Assembly (NCBI RefSeq): GCF_002218085.1
Contig: NZ_BDUC01000008.1
Location: forward strand, 1-64,000
Direction of reading: 5' to 3'
DNA length: 64,000 nucleotides
Source: Tolypothrix sp. NIES-4075
GTDB taxonomy: Bacteria; Cyanobacteriota; Cyanobacteriia; Cyanobacteriales; Nostocaceae
This document shows positions 25,481-35,034 of this stretch, piece after piece. The first letter of the stretch is position 1. Each line of letters starts with the position of its first letter. The notes under the pieces are model-generated. The model ran no database searches and had not been told where the DNA came from. It saw only the letters and a list, made by a program, of their open reading frames with translations. The position numbers were made by a program, and so were the translations under genes.

Positions 25481-27142
25481 TTATTGTTGTCGTTTATTAA
25501 CTTGATCGGCAGCGATCGCATACCAAATTTGACCGAGAGTCTTTTGATTGAGTTTCCCACGTCGCTGACCGGGAAACAAGCGATCGAATTTTTGATTTGT
25601 GTCTTTGTTCAATTGACTGATTGTATAATCACCTAACTGTCCTGCTTGCGCTTTGCGTCTCCAAACGTCGTAATCTTGAGAACTGTAATTTCCCAACTTA
25701 CGACGCGATGCGTTACTGAGTTTAGCTTGTTCTAATTTATCTAGCAAGTTGTCAGCTACACCGTACCATTCTTTGCGTAAAGCAGTATCTTCTGAGCTAG
25801 AAGTCAGAGCGCGTCCTTGTAATTCTGGCTTTTCGGTATAAAATAAATTATCTACAGTTCTAGTAAAAAATCCTTGAGGAATTTCTAATTCTTCACGACG
25901 ATTAACAATTTGACTTATATCTTTATTATTCGCGGGTTTGTTTTCCGGCTTCGCTCCCCCCGGTATCGGTAGAGAAATTGAGGGGACAGATATTGATGAT
26001 ACAGTACGAACAACGGCATTTACTACCGCCCAAGTACCAGCGAAAGTTAAAACAACCGCAGTTGTTCCGATTAAACTGACAGCAAAAGGACGAAGCCAAA
26101 CAGGTAAAGGTAGCGCACCGGCTACTAATTGCGTTTTTTTGTGGAGACTGCTGACCACAGCACCAGCGCGTTGTCGCCCAGGAGCGGCTATCATAGTTTT
26201 CAGCTTGGTGATGTGTGGATTTGCAGCTTTGACAGTCAGAGAAAACTTTAAATCTTTGATAACTTCATTCGCTGTTTGATAGCGATCGCTTGGTTTATAA
26301 GCAAGCATCCTTTTTAACACCGCTTCCAGTTGCGAACTGACTTGAATTTCCTTTCCCCAACGCCAAACACCTTGATAGCTATCATAAAGATGTTGCGGTT
26401 CCTTACCTGTCAACAATACCAGCGATGTCACTGCCAAAGAGTACAAATCGCTACTAGGAAATGCCTTTCCCTGACGTAACTGTTCTTCTGGTGCGTAGCC
26501 TTTCTTACCCAACAACGTGCGATTTCCACCTAACTGAGTAAACCAGAAACCCTTACTCGCAGGTAATTGCTTCACACCCCCAAAATCAATCAACACCGGC
26601 AACTTATCAGAACTCCGCAAAATCAAATTATCAGGAGAAATATCGCGGTGAACGACATCAAGTGAGTGAATATACGCTAATACAGGTAAAATTTCTTGCA
26701 GTAACTTAATTACCTCTTCCTCACTAAAAGTTTGACGTTCTAACAACTGATAATAATTTTCACCCTCCACATAATCTTGCACCAAAAAGAAAAAATCTTT
26801 ATTGCCTAACTTCGCTTGCAAAGAAGCGTGAAAACGGGGAATTTGCGGATGCTGAAGTTTCTTTAAAACGCTTGCTTCACGTTCAAATAATTCTTTCGCT
26901 TTTAATAAATCTTGCTGTGCTTCAACTTGGGGTGCAAATTCCTTCAGCACGCAATTTTCATTCGATTGATTTTTATCAAGAGCCAAATAAGTGCGTCCAA
27001 AACCGCCCTGCCCCAATTGCCGTAAAATATGATAGCGATTCTCCACCACCTTCCCCGTAGCAAGAGGCAACGGCTCACCGCAGTGGATACAAAATCGGTT
27101 ACTCTGATTATTTGCGTGTTGTTTACTGCAATAGACTTGCAT
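25481..27142 (-). CDS. Serine/threonine protein kinase with zinc ribbon, paralogue of the previous one
   Basis: A 553-residue protein. It has a zinc ribbon (YCSKQHAN, FCIHCG) and a kinase domain at about 37-310 with GQGGFGRTY, K67, HRDISPDN (D167) and IDFGG (D186). A membrane helix (LIGTTAVVLTFAGTWAVV) lies at about 355-375. A C-terminal extracytoplasmic domain (RREELEIPQGFFTRTVDNLF to IGQIWYAIAADQV-like end) is homologous to the unnamed domain of the 717-residue kinase. PPC and Thr-Pro tails are absent. The ATG at 27142 is preferred to an upstream TTG because the ribbon begins YCSK. The two genes probably arose by tandem duplication. Confidence 0.9.
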   Translation of the reverse strand: MQVYCSKQHANNQSNRFCIHCGEPLPLATGKVVENRYHILRQLGQGGFGRTYLALDKNQSNENCVLKEFAPQVEAQQDLLKAKELFEREASVLKKLQHPQIPRFHASLQAKLGNKDFFFLVQDYVEGENYYQLLERQTFSEEEVIKLLQEILPVLAYIHSLDVVHRDISPDNLILRSSDKLPVLIDFGGVKQLPASKGFWFTQLGGNRTLLGKKGYAPEEQLRQGKAFPSSDLYSLAVTSLVLLTGKEPQHLYDSYQGVWRWGKEIQVSSQLEAVLKRMLAYKPSDRYQTANEVIKDLKFSLTVKAANPHITKLKTMIAAPGRQRAGAVVSSLHKKTQLVAGALPLPVWLRPFAVSLIGTTAVVLTFAGTWAVVNAVVRTVSSISVPSISLPIPGGAKPENKPANNKDISQIVNRREELEIPQGFFTRTVDNLFYTEKPELQGRALTSSSEDTALRKEWYGVADNLLDKLEQAKLSNASRRKLGNYSSQDYDVWRRKAQAGQLGDYTISQLNKDTNQKFDRLFPGQRRGKLNQKTLGQIWYAIAADQVNKRQQ

Positions 27143-27221
27143 AATGCCCAAGGGTGAATGAAGGGTTTTCTTTATTGCTACAACAGGTGCAGCCTCATTT
27201 ACGCAAAATTAGGAATGGGGA

Positions 27222-27345
27222 GTAGAGACGCGATTAATCGCATCTGTGGAAAAGTGGAGGAGTGGGGGAAACTTATTCTACTTCCCCCCCTCTCCCCCTC
27301 TCCCCATCCCAAGAACTCTCCCCATCCCCCTAACGGATAATCATC
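27222..27345. repeat. GAGACGCGAT palindrome plus CCCCCTCTCCCC repeats
   Basis: A GTAGAGACGCGATTAATCGC copy with a slightly decayed right arm (GCATCTGTGG) is followed by a GTGGAGGAGTGGGGG stretch and a C-rich stretch CCCCCCTCTCCCCCTCTCC. An open frame reads through this region into the next gene but is not a natural N-terminus. Confidence 0.55.
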
Positions 27346-27359
27346 AAAATATAAGTACC

Positions 27360-28865
27360 ATGAACACCGAATCACAACAGCAGCGGGCAATAAAAGCTTT
27401 TCAAGAGTTTATAACTACACCTTTAGAAACCCTACTACAACGCCATATAAATAGTAAAAGCGAATCAGCAGTCTTGGCATTATTTTACGAAATCGCTGCT
27501 AACGTATCGGCTTACAAGACTTTTTTAGCACAACACAATATAAATCCCGCTGACATCGAAACCTTTGAGGATTTCCAGAAACTACCTTTGATTACCAAAG
27601 AAAATTATATCTCGCGTCATCCTTTAACTGACTTGTGTCGCTATGGATTACAAGCATGTGACATGATAGCAGCTTCTTCAGGTTCCACAGGTAAACCGAC
27701 ATTTTGGACACGTTTCTTTACAGATGAACTGCAAATTGCGATCCGGTTTGAGCAAATATTTCACGACAGCTTTCAGGCAGATTCCAAAAGCACTTTAGCT
27801 GTGATTTGTTTCACTTTGGGAACTTGGGTAGGTGGAATGTTCACAACTAATTGCTGTCGCTATCTTGCCAGCAAAGGTTATCCTATCACAGTAATTACAC
27901 CTGGTAATAATAAAGAAGAAATCTTGCGAGTTGTACAGGAACTTGGTTCAGCTTTCGAGCAAGTTGTATTGTTAGGATATCCGCCATTTTTGAAAGATGT
28001 AATTGATACTGGTATCGCTCGTGGTGTGGAATGGCAGCAATATCAAGTTAAGCTAGTTATGGCAGGAGAAGTATTTAGTGAAGAATGGCGCAGTTTGGTT
28101 GGTGAAAGAATAGGTTCGCAAAACCCTTGTTACGATTCAGCATCACTTTATGGAACTGCGGATGCAGGTGTTTTGGCTAATGAAACACCTTTAAGTATTT
28201 GTATTCGCCGTTTTTTGGCAGAAAATCCTGATGCTGCGAAAGCTTTATTTGGGGAATCTCGTTTACCTACTTTGCTACAGTATGACCCAATAAGCCGCTT
28301 TTTTGAAGTTGAAAATAATACGTTGTTCTTTACGGGAAATAATGGTATCCCGTTGGTGCGTTATAACATTTTAGATACTGGGGGGATAATTAGTTATGAT
28401 GCCATGTTGGAATTTTTGGCTGAGTGGGGATTTAACCCTGTTGCGGAGTTAGAAAATCAGGGTGGAAGGGGAATTCATCAATTACCTTTTGTTTATGTTT
28501 TCGGACGTTCTAATTTTACGGTTTCTTACTTTGGGGCGAATATTTACCCAGAAAATGTGACGGTAGGATTAGAGCAACCAGTAATTAAAGAATGGGTGAC
28601 GGGTAAGTTTGTATTGCAGGTGAAGGAAGATGCAGACAAGAACCGCTTTTTATCTGTAGTTGTGGAATTGGCGCCTGAGGTGGAAGGAAGTGAAGAGAAA
28701 ACTCAAGCGATCGCTAATTCAATTCTCTCACAATTAAAGCGCCTCAATAGCGAGTTTGCTAACTACGTCCCTTTAGAATATCAAATGCCAAAAGTCATAT
28801 TAACACCACTTGGCGATCCGGAATATTTCCCCGTTGGAGTGAAGCATCGTTATACACGCAAGTAG
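27360..28865 (+). CDS. PaaK-like adenylate-forming ligase (phenylacetate-CoA ligase family)
   Basis: A 501-residue protein. The ATP-binding loop AASSGSTGKPTFW is the PaaK/AMP-binding signature. YDSASLYGTADAGVLANE, LLQYDPISRFF, GIPLVRYNILDTGG and a C-terminal FGRSNFTVSYFGANIYPENV region follow, as in PaaK-type enzymes that activate aryl or other acids as acyl adenylates. The ATG at 27360 starts the helical N-terminal region, and an upstream in-frame extension is repeat DNA. No CoA-pathway genes flank it. It could also be an adenylating enzyme for a secondary metabolite. The substrate is not readable. Confidence 0.82.
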   Translation: MNTESQQQRAIKAFQEFITTPLETLLQRHINSKSESAVLALFYEIAANVSAYKTFLAQHNINPADIETFEDFQKLPLITKENYISRHPLTDLCRYGLQACDMIAASSGSTGKPTFWTRFFTDELQIAIRFEQIFHDSFQADSKSTLAVICFTLGTWVGGMFTTNCCRYLASKGYPITVITPGNNKEEILRVVQELGSAFEQVVLLGYPPFLKDVIDTGIARGVEWQQYQVKLVMAGEVFSEEWRSLVGERIGSQNPCYDSASLYGTADAGVLANETPLSICIRRFLAENPDAAKALFGESRLPTLLQYDPISRFFEVENNTLFFTGNNGIPLVRYNILDTGGIISYDAMLEFLAEWGFNPVAELENQGGRGIHQLPFVYVFGRSNFTVSYFGANIYPENVTVGLEQPVIKEWVTGKFVLQVKEDADKNRFLSVVVELAPEVEGSEEKTQAIANSILSQLKRLNSEFANYVPLEYQMPKVILTPLGDPEYFPVGVKHRYTRK

Positions 28866-29029
28866 CAATTTTCGCAAAAGCTGATGAATAATATTACTCT
28901 CCTTTAGGACAAATTGTATATAGCGATCGCGCTGTGGTTACAGCTTTGGAAAAGATGAAAAACACTAACAATCAAGAAATTAAGCTGCAAGTTGATGCTA
29001 CATTACAGCACTCCGCAAGCACGTTAAAA

Positions 29030-29062
29030 AGCCCGTTCAAATGTTAGTTTGAACGGGTTATT
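29030..29062 (-). terminator. Rho-independent terminator for the FAS1 gene
   Basis: CCCGTTCAAA and TTTGAACGGG enclose a TGTTAG loop. Read on the minus strand the hairpin is followed by a T-run (GGGCTTTTTAACG). It lies about 30 bp beyond the FAS1 stop codon. The stretch 28866-29029 before it contains a HIP1 site and no clear gene. Confidence 0.75.
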
Positions 29063-29092
29063 CTTATTTACAAATTCTGAAAACTTCTGACA

Positions 29093-29998
29093 TTACAAAT
29101 CAGGAGGCAAAATCACTTGATCGATCGCATGAATAACACCATTACTACCTCTGATATCTGCCTTCGTCACCTTAGCTTCATTAACGGTTACGCCATTTGC
29201 TGGATCAACTTTAACGTTGATCGCACCGCCTTCAACGCTTTTCACTTCGCCAGATTTCAAATCAGCAGATAATACTTGACCTTTTACCACATGGTAAGTC
29301 AAAAGCTTAACCAATACTTCTTTATTTTCTGGCTTCAACAAATCGCGCACCGCATCTTGTGGTAATTTAGCAAATGCCGCATCCGTGGGCGCAAAAAGAG
29401 TGTAATTATCTTTACCTTGTAAAATGTCTGTCAATCCGGCTGCTTTCAACGCCTTAGTTAAAGTTTTAAAAGAGCCGTCCGCTTCCGCCAATGCTAACAA
29501 GTTCTTACCTTGGGTGCTAGAGCTTCCTCCAGGCGGTGTCGTTTGTCTGGGTGTAGGAGTTGGCGGTGGTGTAGGGGGTGTCTCTGTAGTTCCAGGTGTG
29601 GGTGTTGGGATCGGTGTAGCGTCTGGGGTAGTGGACGGGGTAGTAGGTGTTGCATTAGGTGTTTGACCAGGTGCAGTGCCACCACCACGGTTATAAGGAG
29701 CCTCGTTGAAAATACTAGGTCTAGGATTTACACCGCCTCTTTGGTTACTCTGAGATACCGTGTTTTTCGCTGGTGTAGGCTTCTTGTCCTTCTTTGCTAA
29801 TTCTGGCTCGGTCGGTGTATATTCAGCGTTTACCAAAACACGTTGACCGCGATTGTAGGGCGCTTCTGAGAAAATACCAGGGTTAGGATTTAGTACCTCA
29901 TTGGCTCTAGCCGAAAAAATCATCAGGAAACTAGCGCCGGTTGCTCCCACTAGTCCTGCGAACTTGGTCAGCAATTTTCTGTTATAATCAACCTTCAT
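29093..29998 (-). CDS. Secreted fasciclin (FAS1) domain protein
   Basis: A 301-residue protein. The N-terminus MKVDYNRKLLTKFAGLVGATGASFLMIFSARA is a signal peptide. Next come two copies of a motif, NPGIFSEAPYNRG (about 38-50) and RPSIFNEAPYNRGG (about 92-105), and then a Thr/Pro linker (about 110-160). A FAS1 domain runs from about 165 to the end (NLLALAEADGSFKTLTKAL, YTLFAPTDAAFAKLP, LLTYHVVKGQVLSADL, GVIHAIDQVILPP). FAS1 domains mediate adhesion or protein contact outside the cell. The transcript ends at a clear terminator. Confidence 0.9.
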   Translation of the reverse strand: MKVDYNRKLLTKFAGLVGATGASFLMIFSARANEVLNPNPGIFSEAPYNRGQRVLVNAEYTPTEPELAKKDKKPTPAKNTVSQSNQRGGVNPRPSIFNEAPYNRGGGTAPGQTPNATPTTPSTTPDATPIPTPTPGTTETPPTPPPTPTPRQTTPPGGSSSTQGKNLLALAEADGSFKTLTKALKAAGLTDILQGKDNYTLFAPTDAAFAKLPQDAVRDLLKPENKEVLVKLLTYHVVKGQVLSADLKSGEVKSVEGGAINVKVDPANGVTVNEAKVTKADIRGSNGVIHAIDQVILPPDL

Positions 29999-30677
29999 AA
30001 ATTTTGTTTTGCTTTAATTTCCACACATTACATAAAGACTTATAACATTTCGCTACCCATAAAATCTAACTAAAGAAGTAAGATTTTTTCGGTAAAATGT
30101 GCGGTGGTGATAGGATTTACTTAATCCGGAAATTATTACACTGAAGGTTAGAAGGTATCGCCTGTACCAAATATAATATGAATAAAGTAAAGTTTATGAC
30201 GACTTTTGTGTAGGCGATCGCCCAAGAGCGAATTTTCCCTTTGCCTAATATCGCATCACCCAAAGAAAAAGCAAGTATTTAAGATAAAAGACTTGACCAG
30301 ATAGCAATCTCCACACAAATGAACTTCAAAAAATGGGAAATATAGTACAAACGTAGCGTTATATACAAAAATTTGTCTCACTTTCCCTTGTTTTTCTAAC
30401 AAGCACCACAATAAAGGCAAAAGAAAAGTGCTGAAGAAAAAAGCGATAATTATCTACAATGATGCAAGCCGTTGATGGCGACTAATTAAATTTTTTCATG
30501 ATTTGATGTTTTTAATTGAATGAATAATAGTATTTTTGCCAAAATCGTGCATTTCTCAAAAAATCAACGTTAGTCTCGATTAGTTTGGTGCAAAATAAAT
30601 TAATTGCCTTTTTAAATTTATAGTACTAAAGATACAATTGTAAAGTTGATAAACGCACCGATTACAAGGTTGGGAAG
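29999..30677. other. 679-bp gap without recognised gene
   Basis: The stretch lies between the divergent FAS1 and GST genes. It is AT-rich with one HIP1 site (near 30215) and has no open frame of note, no heptamer repeat and no clear hairpin. Promoters for both genes should be here, but I cannot name the boxes with confidence. Confidence 0.5.
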
Positions 30678-31469
30678 ATGCTGGAATTATACCAATTTGA
30701 ACTATCTCATTACTCAGAGAAAGCACGCCTGCTCCTTGATTATAAAGGATTAGCGTACCGCAAAATTGAAATTACACCTGGGATTGGACAGGTAGACCTC
30801 TTCCGGTTGACTGGTCAGCGACAAGTACCAGTGCTGAAAGATGGTAATAGATATATCTCAGATTCCACGGGGATAGCTAAGTATTTAGATTTAGAATATC
30901 CCGATCGTCCACTAATACCGAAAGATTCAAAGCAACGCGGTTTATGCTTAATGATGGAAGAATGGGCTGATGAGTCCATTGGTATCAAAAGTCGTAAAGC
31001 GTTATTTTCGGCAATTAGTCAAGACCAAAATTTCCGCAAGTCTCTATTACCGACTTCGACACCCGATGTATTCAAAACTCTGGTTCAAGGAGTACCAAAC
31101 GACTTACTAAAAGTTTTGGGTGTTGGAGTAGGTTATACTCCTGATGTGGTACGTAACGCTATCACTGACTTAAAGCAAGACTTAGAAGCACTAACGCTAA
31201 TATTGGCAGAGAGTCCTTATTTAGTCGGAGACGAACCTACTTTAGCAGACTTTGCCGTGGCGGGATTGTCGATTTTGCTTAAATTTCCCGATGGTCCCTA
31301 TCTGGATTTACCAGTCAGCCTGAGAGGTAAAGGTGTCCCAGAATTAGCAGATAATCCCCTTTACGAACCATTTTTCAGTTGGCGCGATCGCCTTTACAGT
31401 CAATATCGCATACCATTAATACCTACTACTACCACAGGTAGCGCTCCAACTTCAATTCAAATTGATTAA
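30678..31469 (+). CDS. Glutathione S-transferase family protein
   Basis: A 263-residue protein. The thioredoxin-like N-terminal domain (about 1-80) shows LYQFELSHYSEKARLLLDYKGL with a possible Ser in the active-site position, RQVPVLKDGNRYISDS with the cis-Pro, and YLDLEYPDRPLIP. The C-terminal all-helical domain contains LAESPYLVGDEPTLADFAVAG, the N-capping motif of the GST fold. The longer C-terminal domain than standard (about 180 residues) is common in cyanobacterial members. Conjugation or redox substrates are unknown. Confidence 0.87.
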   Translation: MLELYQFELSHYSEKARLLLDYKGLAYRKIEITPGIGQVDLFRLTGQRQVPVLKDGNRYISDSTGIAKYLDLEYPDRPLIPKDSKQRGLCLMMEEWADESIGIKSRKALFSAISQDQNFRKSLLPTSTPDVFKTLVQGVPNDLLKVLGVGVGYTPDVVRNAITDLKQDLEALTLILAESPYLVGDEPTLADFAVAGLSILLKFPDGPYLDLPVSLRGKGVPELADNPLYEPFFSWRDRLYSQYRIPLIPTTTTGSAPTSIQID

Positions 31470-31570
31470 AAATGGGGAATGGGTAATGGGTAATGGGTAA
31501 TGGGGAATGGGGGGTCGCAATTACTAATTTTCAATTACCAATTTTCAATTACCAATTTTCAATTACCTAT
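31470..31570. repeat. GGGTAAT / CAATTACC heptamer repeats
   Basis: GGGTAATGGGTAATGGGTAATGGGG-type words are followed by the complementary TTTCAATTACCAATT series. They could form a loose hairpin after the GST stop. Similar units follow the HerA-like gene (33400-33515), the DHS-like gene (40030-40205) and precede SUI1 (62622-62745). Confidence 0.6.
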
Positions 31571-31668
31571 TACCCTTTTAATATTTTTTGGAAACAAGCG
31601 ATTGTAAATGTTATATACAACTAAAATTAAATATAAGATGAAACACCAACAATAATGTAATTAATCAA

Positions 31669-33399
31669 ATGAATTTGGGACAACCGTTAGGTTCAGTAAT
31701 AGAAGGTTCTCTCACAGAAGGATTAGAAGTAAGATTACACCCGGATATTTCGGTTGAAGATATGCGGGTGGGTAAGTTTTTAGTCGTGCAAGGGATGCGA
31801 TCGCGTTTTTTCTGTATGCTGACAGATGTAGCGCTGGGAACTGCTAACCAAAGAATTATTGCTAATCCTCCAAATTGGGAAGATACTTTTTTAAGAGAAG
31901 TTTTAGCCGGAAGTGGTACTTACGGAACTATCAACCTCTCACCGATGTTGATGTTCACTCCCGAAAATAATGAATCTTATTCAGCCACAAATGGCAAATC
32001 TGTTAATCCCTTTGTACCATCGGCAACGGGTTTAGCATCTTTTCAACCGCAAACCAGCACGACGATGGAACTGTTACCAGTTAAAACTATTCCCAGTCAC
32101 TTTAGCCAAGTTTACGAAGCAAATGAAGACGATTTTCGCCGAGTATTTGGTTGGGAAGATGACCCCCAGAGAAAGAATTTTTCTATCGGTAAACCGCTGG
32201 ATATGGATGTACCAGTTTGCATCGATTTAAATCGTTTTGTGGAACGCAGTAACGGCGTTTTTGGTAAATCTGGTACTGGTAAATCCTTTTTAACACGCTT
32301 ACTTTTAGCTGGTGTAATTCGGAAAAACGCAGCAGTTAATTTAATTTTTGATATGCATTCCGAGTATGGTTGGGAAGCTGTAGCGGAAGGTAAAAATGTC
32401 AATACTGTTAAAGGTTTAAAGCAGTTATTTCCAAGTCAAGTTGAAGTTTACACCCTTGACCCAGAATCTACAAAACGTCGGGGTGTACGCGATGCACAAG
32501 AACTATATCTAAGTTACGACCAAATCGATGTCGAAGATATTAAGTTATGCAGTCGGGATTTAGGACTGTCGGATGCAGCATTAGATAATGCCAATATTTT
32601 GTTCTCTGAATTCGGGAAATCTTGGATTATCCAATTGCTGAACATGACGAACGAAGAAATCGAGATGTTCTGCGATGAAAAGCGCGGACATAAAGGTTCG
32701 ATTATGGCTTTGCAACGCAAACTTTTGCGAATGGACAGCTTAAAGTATATACGAGCGGCTTGCCCGCAAAACTACATCGATAAGATTTTGCAATCTTTGG
32801 AAGCTGGGAAGAATGTTGTGATAGAATTTGGTTCCCAATCCAACATGCTTTCTTACATGTTGGTGACGAACATGATTACCAAACGCATTCACGAGAAGTA
32901 TGTAAAAAAAGCTGACAAGTTCTTGCAAAGTAAAAATCCATGCGATCGCCCAACGCCATTAATGATTACCATCGAGGAAGCGCACCGCTTTCTTGACCCC
33001 GCTATTGTCCAAAGTACCATCTTTGGAACGATCGCCCGCGAGTTGCGTAAATATTTCGTTACACTTCTGGTGGTCGATCAACGTCCTTCGGGCATAGATA
33101 ATGAAGTTATGTCTCAAATTGGCACTCGCATCACCGCTTTGCTCAATGATGAGAAAGACATCGACGCGATTTTTACAGGTGTCTCTGGTGGTGGTGGTTT
33201 GCGATCGGTCTTAGCCAAGTTAGACTCAAAGCAACAAGCTTTAATTTTAGGACACGCCGTCCCCATGCCTGTAGTGGTGCGTACCCGTCCTTACGATTCA
33301 ACTTTCTATGCAGAAATTGGTGATACCGCTTGGGAAGAAAAGCCAGACGCAGAAGTCTTCGCTGCTGCTGAACTAGCTAAAGCCGATCTTGGGTTTTAA
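31669..33399 (+). CDS. HerA-like ATPase (DUF87/FtsK-HerA superfamily)
   Basis: A 576-residue protein. A beta-rich N-terminal HAS-barrel-like region (about 1-180) precedes the ATPase core. Walker A is GKSGTGKS at 199-206. A second conserved block is NLIFDMHSEYGWEA, and a Walker B-type strand PLMITIEEAHRFLDP carries the catalytic Glu pair. The arginine-rich VVDQRPSGIDNEVMSQIGTRI is typical of HerA. HerA proteins are hexameric DNA translocases that often work with the nuclease NurA. No NurA or Sir2 partner lies beside it here, so this is a housekeeping-type or orphan member. Confidence 0.88.
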   Translation: MNLGQPLGSVIEGSLTEGLEVRLHPDISVEDMRVGKFLVVQGMRSRFFCMLTDVALGTANQRIIANPPNWEDTFLREVLAGSGTYGTINLSPMLMFTPENNESYSATNGKSVNPFVPSATGLASFQPQTSTTMELLPVKTIPSHFSQVYEANEDDFRRVFGWEDDPQRKNFSIGKPLDMDVPVCIDLNRFVERSNGVFGKSGTGKSFLTRLLLAGVIRKNAAVNLIFDMHSEYGWEAVAEGKNVNTVKGLKQLFPSQVEVYTLDPESTKRRGVRDAQELYLSYDQIDVEDIKLCSRDLGLSDAALDNANILFSEFGKSWIIQLLNMTNEEIEMFCDEKRGHKGSIMALQRKLLRMDSLKYIRAACPQNYIDKILQSLEAGKNVVIEFGSQSNMLSYMLVTNMITKRIHEKYVKKADKFLQSKNPCDRPTPLMITIEEAHRFLDPAIVQSTIFGTIARELRKYFVTLLVVDQRPSGIDNEVMSQIGTRITALLNDEKDIDAIFTGVSGGGGLRSVLAKLDSKQQALILGHAVPMPVVVRTRPYDSTFYAEIGDTAWEEKPDAEVFAAAELAKADLGF

Positions 33400-33991
33400 G
33401 TTGGGGAATGGGGAATGGGTAATGGGGAATGGAGAATGGGGTAATGGAGAATCGCTATGACCAATTACCTTTTTCCCCATTACCAATGACCAATTACCCA
33501 TTACCAATTTCCTAATTTCGTAATATTACAATTAATCAGTTCGGTAATCCCGCTAATTTCGGGCACCCGCTAGGGGGGTTTTAACGTCACTATATAAATA
33601 GTAAGGGCACAAAACAATTTCTCGCCACTTTTTTGGCAAATAAACATTTTTACATTATAATGGAAAGATTTATCTGACCTACTTTACTATCCGGCTAATT
33701 TGTCGTAATATTAAATAAGTAGAACTCATACTGACTTCGTATTTTTACTGTCGCTGCTAGCGAGTGAGGACGAAAAGAAATCAAGAGAAATTTTGAGCGC
33801 GTACTTCTAACGACTTAAAGATTTAGGGAGGATAGGGAAACCTATCTCAAGGAAGCACCGTCTTGACAAAACCTGTACTAATATGATTGTCTTCGGTAGT
33901 TCATAATGTGGTGAGATCAAAACACAATCTTTCCCCATCCGCCCTAGTAATAAATATTCATTGTGTTTACGGACGAGAGGACAACGCACCA
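33400..33991. other. Repeat-bearing leader region of the sigma factor gene
   Basis: The first 115 bases are GGGGAATGGGTAATGG/CCCATTACCAATT repeats. The rest contains a GC hairpin (CCCGCTAATTTCGGG, near 33550) and a small hairpin GATAGG-GAAA-CCTATC (near 33830). An upstream frame extends the sigma factor by 35 codons but lacks family similarity, so this stretch is taken as a long 5' leader with its promoter. Confidence 0.45.
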
Positions 33992-34975
33992 ATGCCTACT
34001 GTTACCACCCAAACTGAAAACACTAACACCAAATTCACGGCTGATATGGTGCGAACCTATCTGCGCGAGATTGGTCGTGTACCACTGCTAACCCGTGACC
34101 AAGAAATCATCTTTGGGAAGCAGGTGCAACACATGATGAAGTTAGTGGAAGCTAAAGAAGCTTTAGAAAAGAAACTGCACCGCGAAATCAGCTTAGAAGA
34201 GTGGGCAAGCCACGTTAACCAGCCAGAGGCAGAGGTTACACAGCTTGTGCATCAAGGTAAGCGAGCAAAGCAAAAGATGATTGAGGCGAATTTACGCTTA
34301 GTCGTTGCTATTGCCAAGAAGTACCAAAAGCGAAATATGGAGTTTCTGGATTTGATCCAAGAAGGAACTCTAGGACTAGAAAGAGGTGTAGAGAAGTTTG
34401 ACCCGACACGGGGTTATAAGTTCTCAACCTACGCTTACTGGTGGATTCGTCAAGCAATTACGCGGGCGATCGCTCAACAAGGTCGGACAATTCGCTTACC
34501 GATCCACATCACCGAAAAGCTGAACAAAATCAAAAAAGTACAGCGCGAACTAGCTCAAAAATATGGGCGATCGCCATCCCCGGCAGAAATTGCCAAAGAA
34601 CTTGAGCTAGAACCAGCTCAAATTCGCGAATACCTGAATATGGCACGTCAGCCAGTTTCTTTGGATGTTCGCGTCGGCGACAATCAAGATACTGAGTTGC
34701 AAGAAATGCTCGAAGATGATGGACCATCCCCAGAGTATTACATGACTCAAGAGTTCTTGCGCCAAGACTTGAACACTCTATTATCTGAACTTACCCCCCA
34801 ACAGCGAGAAGTTTTAGCTTTGCGCTTTGGTTTAGAAGATGGTAACGAAATGTCTCTGGCGAAAGTTGGCGAACGCTTAAGTCTTAGCCGCGAGCGCGTC
34901 CGCCAATTAGAGCATCAAGCCCTTGCTCATCTGCGTCGTCGTCGCGCAAATGTTAAAGAGTACGTTGCTAGCTAG
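33992..34975 (+). CDS. Group 2 RNA polymerase sigma factor (SigB/SigD-like)
   Basis: A 327-residue sigma-70 protein without region 1.1. Region 1.2 reads TADMVRTYLREIGRVPLLT. Region 2 has NLRLVVAIAKKYQKRNMEFLDLI, FDPTRGYKFSTYAYWWIRQAI and the -10 recognition segment. Region 4.2 ends in a helix-turn-helix, VGERLSLSRERVRQLEHQAL. This is the non-essential group 2 class of cyanobacteria, used in stress, nitrogen and light responses. The ATG at 33992 is preferred, with GAGAGGAC shortly before it. Region 2 has GLERGVEKF where most relatives have GLERAVEKF. Confidence 0.9.
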   Translation: MPTVTTQTENTNTKFTADMVRTYLREIGRVPLLTRDQEIIFGKQVQHMMKLVEAKEALEKKLHREISLEEWASHVNQPEAEVTQLVHQGKRAKQKMIEANLRLVVAIAKKYQKRNMEFLDLIQEGTLGLERGVEKFDPTRGYKFSTYAYWWIRQAITRAIAQQGRTIRLPIHITEKLNKIKKVQRELAQKYGRSPSPAEIAKELELEPAQIREYLNMARQPVSLDVRVGDNQDTELQEMLEDDGPSPEYYMTQEFLRQDLNTLLSELTPQQREVLALRFGLEDGNEMSLAKVGERLSLSRERVRQLEHQALAHLRRRRANVKEYVAS

Positions 34976-35000
34976 TTATAAGCTTATCGCTTTAGGCGAC

Positions 35001-35034
35001 GCGCCTCCTGAATTCAGGGGGCGATTTTTTTTAG
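35001..35034 (+). terminator. Rho-independent terminator after the sigma factor
   Basis: CGCCTCCTGA and TCAGGGGGCG pair with one G-T around ATT, followed by ATTTTTTTTAG. It starts about 25 bp after the stop codon. The following 350 bases to the next gene hold no recognised feature. Confidence 0.8.

Noticed and set aside
31669..33399. HerA-like ATPase as part of a HerA-Sir2 or HerA-nuclease defence system
   Set aside because: The neighbours are a GST and a sigma factor; no Sir2, NurA or DUF4297 partner is adjacent.
33887..33991. N-terminal extension of the sigma factor
   Set aside because: The 35 extra codons show no sigma-factor similarity, and a good ribosome site precedes the ATG at 33992.
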